The notes beneath the pieces were generated by a model that was not told where the DNA came from, searched no databases, and worked only from the letters and a program-made list of their open reading frames with translations. This document shows, piece by piece, positions 30,790 to 33,056 of a stretch of DNA of 33,056 bases. Each line of letters begins with the position of its first letter. Position 1 is the first letter of the stretch. Location of the stretch: NCBI GenBank assembly GCA_030682575.1, contig JAUXNX010000008.1, forward strand, positions 1 to 33,056. The letters are read 5' to 3'. The translations under genes were made by a program, and so were the position numbers. The stretch is from Gammaproteobacteria bacterium. GTDB lineage: Bacteria; Pseudomonadota; Gammaproteobacteria; Pseudomonadales; Pseudohongiellaceae.

Positions 30790-32583
30790 TTATTGCTGCT
30801 CTGGCGTGACGCGCAACACCTCGTTGACTGTGGTGATACCGGCGGCCACTTTCTGGGCACCGCTGAGACGCAGACTGCGCATGCCTTCGCGATATGCTTC
30901 CTGGCGCAGTTTCGGCAAATCGGATTTTTCGTCAGCAAAACGCTGCAATGATTCAGTCATCGGCATGACTTCATAGATGCCCTGTCTGCCCTTGAATCCG
31001 GTCTCACGACATTCGAGACACCCGACACTCTGCGCGACTGTTTTCGGATGACGCGCCTTCCACGGACTCGTCAGCACTTTCCAGTCCTCTTCGCTGATCG
31101 CCGACTCGGTCTTGCAGTGCGGACACAGCACGCGCACAAGGCGTTGCGCTACCACACCGATGACTGTGGCCTTGATGAGGTAAGGTGCCACACCCAGTTC
31201 CAATAGGCGTGTAATTGCGGAAGGAGCATCGTTGGTGTGCAGCGTGGTAAAGACGAGGTGGCCGGTGAGCGCCGATTGAATTGCCATCTCGGCGGTCGCG
31301 AGATCACGCACCTCACCGATCATGATGATGTCCGGGTCCTGCCTCAGCAATGCCTTCACACCGCTGGCAAAATCGAGATCGATGTTTTCCTGCACCTGCA
31401 TCTGATTGAAGCGCGGCTCCACCATCTCGATCGGATCTTCGATGGTGCAGACATTCACTTCGTCGGTGGCCAGCGTCTTGAGTGTCGAGTACAGCGTCGT
31501 GGTCTTGCCGCTTCCTGTCGGGCCGGTAATGATGACAATGCCGTGATTGTTGCTGATGATTTTCTTCCAGCGCTCGAGATCGTCGCCAACCAGCCCCAGA
31601 CTCTCGAATGGGCGCTGCAGCACTTCCGGATCGAAGATTCGCATCACGAGTTTTTCGCCGAATGCAGTCGGCAGTGTCGAGAGCCGCAACTCGATTTCTT
31701 CACCGCTCGGGCTCTTGGTCTTCAGTCTTCCGTCCTGCGGGCGACGCTTCTCTGCGACGTTCATGCGGCCAAGAATTTTCAGACGGCTGGTGACTGCATT
31801 CATCACCTGCATTGGCAGCGCATACACCGTGTAGAGCACGCCATCGATTCTGAACCTGACGTTGCCCTTTTCGCGGCGTGGCTCGATGTGAATGTCACTG
31901 GCGCGCTGATCGAAGGCGTACTGCAGCAACCAGTCCACAATGCTGACAATGTGCTGGTCGTTCGCCTCCGGGTCCTTGATGTTGCCCAGTTCCAGCATCT
32001 GTTCCAGATTGCCGAGACCTGGCACCGTCCTGGTGTTGCCTCTGCTGGCATGACTGATCGAGTTGGCAAGACTGTAGAACTCGGTGGTCAGGCGCTTGAT
32101 CTCCAGTGGATTGGCGACAACACGATGGATGCGCTTCTGAAGAACATGTTCCAGGTCGGCTTCCCAGGAGTTGATGTACGGTTCGGCGCTGGCGATCAAT
32201 ACCTCGTGAGGGCGAACCTCCACTGCAAGAATGTTATGGCGCTGGGTGAATGCGTAGGACATCACCTGAGTGACCTGGGCGACATCGATCTTGAGAGGAT
32301 CAATGCGGTAGTAATCCTGCTCTGCCTGTTCTGCGAGCAGACGTGCAAGCATCTCGATATCGAGGATACGGCCGGGAGGAAGTTGATCAATCAGGTTCTG
32401 TTCGGCGATCCAGGCGAGCAATGGTTTCTTGATATCGTCGCGATCGCGGCGTTTGTTGAGCAGGAGTTCGCAGTCTTGTTGGCTGAGGTGGCCGGCGTTG
32501 GCGAGGTAATTGAGAAACCCTGCAAGATCAACGGCGTTCCCGGACATCTTGTCCCTTTTCTTCGAGCCCGCTGCAATGCTCAT
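30790..32583 (-). CDS. GspE/PilB-family type II/IV secretion ATPase
   Basis: 597 aa (ATG 32583; ATG 32547 is an alternative). N-terminal MshE/GspE_N-like region (about 15-165), then ASDIHIEPRREKGNVRFRIDG, Walker A GPTGSGKTTT (354-363), the Asp box around CTIEDPIEMVEPRFNQMQV, Walker B-like RQDPDIIMIGEVRD, His box TGHLVFTTLHTNDA, and the zinc motif CPHC...CLEC. Known: hexameric ATPase driving pseudopilus or pilus assembly. No other secretion gene is in the window, so PilB, GspE or MshE roles cannot be separated; the type II (GspE) branch fits the tetracysteine motif but so do PilB proteins. Confidence 0.93.
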   Translation of the reverse strand: MSIAAGSKKRDKMSGNAVDLAGFLNYLANAGHLSQQDCELLLNKRRDRDDIKKPLLAWIAEQNLIDQLPPGRILDIEMLARLLAEQAEQDYYRIDPLKIDVAQVTQVMSYAFTQRHNILAVEVRPHEVLIASAEPYINSWEADLEHVLQKRIHRVVANPLEIKRLTTEFYSLANSISHASRGNTRTVPGLGNLEQMLELGNIKDPEANDQHIVSIVDWLLQYAFDQRASDIHIEPRREKGNVRFRIDGVLYTVYALPMQVMNAVTSRLKILGRMNVAEKRRPQDGRLKTKSPSGEEIELRLSTLPTAFGEKLVMRIFDPEVLQRPFESLGLVGDDLERWKKIISNNHGIVIITGPTGSGKTTTLYSTLKTLATDEVNVCTIEDPIEMVEPRFNQMQVQENIDLDFASGVKALLRQDPDIIMIGEVRDLATAEMAIQSALTGHLVFTTLHTNDAPSAITRLLELGVAPYLIKATVIGVVAQRLVRVLCPHCKTESAISEEDWKVLTSPWKARHPKTVAQSVGCLECRETGFKGRQGIYEVMPMTESLQRFADEKSDLPKLRQEAYREGMRSLRLSGAQKVAAGITTVNEVLRVTPEQQ

Positions 32584-32755
32584 GCCCTGTCCCGCCCCGT
32601 GATTCGCCGCTGTATCTGTTCATTGCTGTCATGTAAGTGCCGACAAGTTTATACTGCGCGCCATTAATTCGCACTACGAAAGGCAGTACTACGGATGCCG
32701 AGCAGGGCGTGGGGTTGCACTACGGACCCCGAGCCGTGCTGCAGGGTAGGGGAGA

Positions 32756-32823
32756 GCCGGACACGCCGTGAACCCATCCATGGGGGCTCGTCATCCGCCG
32801 TCCCTGGCGGCTGACGGTCCGGC
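32756..32823 (-). repeat. REP-like element, copy 2 (inverted)
   Basis: On the minus strand 32759-32820 repeats the core at 20186-20245 almost base for base, including the CCGCC/GGCGG hairpin. Here the core is bracketed by GCCGGAC (32756-32762) and GTCCGGC (32817-32823), again complementary but with bases different from copy 1. Confidence 0.75.
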
Positions 32824-33024
32824 ATGGCTGCGCCCCACGTCACAAATCTATTTCAGTGGTAACCGTCCTGTTGGCAGTACCACCATGTGGAACGAGCTCG
32901 CGATGGTGCCGCACGAACCCAATTCGTGGATGAGCAATGCTTTAGCTGACACGCATGCTTCTGCAATCCCGACGCCACACAAATGGTAGAGCGGTGGTGC
33001 TTGCCCTCCTCACGTCAGACCGTC

Positions 33025-33056
33025 GGCCGCCAGGGACGGCGGACGACGAGCCTACA
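33025..33056 (+). repeat. REP-like element, copy 3 (cut by window end)
   Basis: ACCGTCGGCCGCCAGGGACG and the following bases match the start of the copy-1 core with two G changes (in the GTC/GAC stem positions), then diverge after GAGCCT at the window end. The rest lies outside. Confidence 0.6.

Larger units (their letters stand above)
32584..33056. other. Right-end intergenic region with repeats, no convincing gene
   Basis: 473 bp upstream of the secretion ATPase gene and therefore where its promoter should lie. ACTACG occurs at 32673-32678, 32688-32693 and 32719-32724; the last two begin a longer imperfect repeat (ACTACGGA then CCGAGC). Two copies of the REP-like element follow. An open frame 32768-32989 starts inside the repeat and resembles nothing I know. 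Confidence 0.6.

Noticed and set aside
31237-32667. Long plus-strand open frame (476 codons) opposite the secretion ATPase
   Set aside because: Shadow of an intact ATPase gene with all catalytic boxes; no family features in the reverse frame.
32768-32989. 73-codon open frame at the right end
   Set aside because: It starts inside the REP-like repeat, has no ribosome site and resembles no family I know.
1-33056. CRISPR array, tRNA, rRNA, insertion sequence or prophage genes
   Set aside because: No regularly spaced repeats with spacers, no tRNA cloverleaf core and no transposase, recombinase or phage structural gene were seen; the KilA-N remnant alone does not make a prophage.

Overview
The window looks like a chromosome segment of a free-living, moderately GC-rich gammaproteobacterium. 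The right-hand 25 kb carries the WaaA/HldE/LpxL/WaaFCGP set for Kdo2-lipid A and heptose inner core. Its block waaF-waaC-waaG-waaP-(double kinase)-(carbamoyltransferase) next to glnE resembles the inner-core cluster I know from Pseudomonas. The genus cannot be named from this sequence.

Region 1 (1-6966) is an accessory island of small stress/defence modules, many damaged. In order: 3' end of an SRAP (YedK/HMCES) gene; intact HigB/HigA-type pair; SRAP fragment; DUF4160+DUF2442 pair; frameshifted SRAP 5' fragment; YhcG-type PDDEXK nuclease; KilA-N remnant; antitoxin with a broken PIN toxin; intact RelE/NadS-type pair; SRAP trace; Fic gene without its catalytic core; SRAP tail; BrnT (core deleted)/BrnA (intact); decayed second HigBA; SRAP tail. 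Six SRAP pieces therefore lie between or beside the modules, and this seam pattern is the most unusual thing in the window. No transposase, integrase, tRNA or integron attC site was seen. The island is rich in symmetric sites: a 32-bp perfect palindrome, a palindromic operator over the RelE promoter, a 13-bp-arm inverted repeat before yhcG, and paired 9-bp repeats before fic. At least two toxin genes appear to have almost no 5' leader.

Region 2 (7094-9016) holds a small exported protein of unknown function, a YjbR/MmcQ-like protein, a MOSC-domain protein and a GNAT acetyltransferase.

Region 3 (9069-20129) is core genome: waaA (Kdo transferase), an FAD-dependent oxidoreductase and an aldo/keto reductase on the plus strand, then sppA, chrA and hldE on the minus strand (probable order of transcription hldE-chrA-sppA), then divergent lpxL-like acyltransferase and a polytopic GT-C-like membrane protein.

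Region 4 (20289-32583, all minus strand) is a tightly packed run: GspE/PilB-like ATPase, glnE, waaF, waaC, waaG, waaP, a double-kinase protein and a carbamoyltransferase. Four-base overlaps join glnE/waaF, waaC/waaG and waaG/waaP. Together with waaA, hldE and lpxL these genes acylate lipid A, add Kdo, make ADP-heptose, attach two heptoses, add a hexose, phosphorylate the heptoses and probably carbamoylate the core. A REP-like intergenic repeat occurs between the two convergent blocks and twice at the right end.
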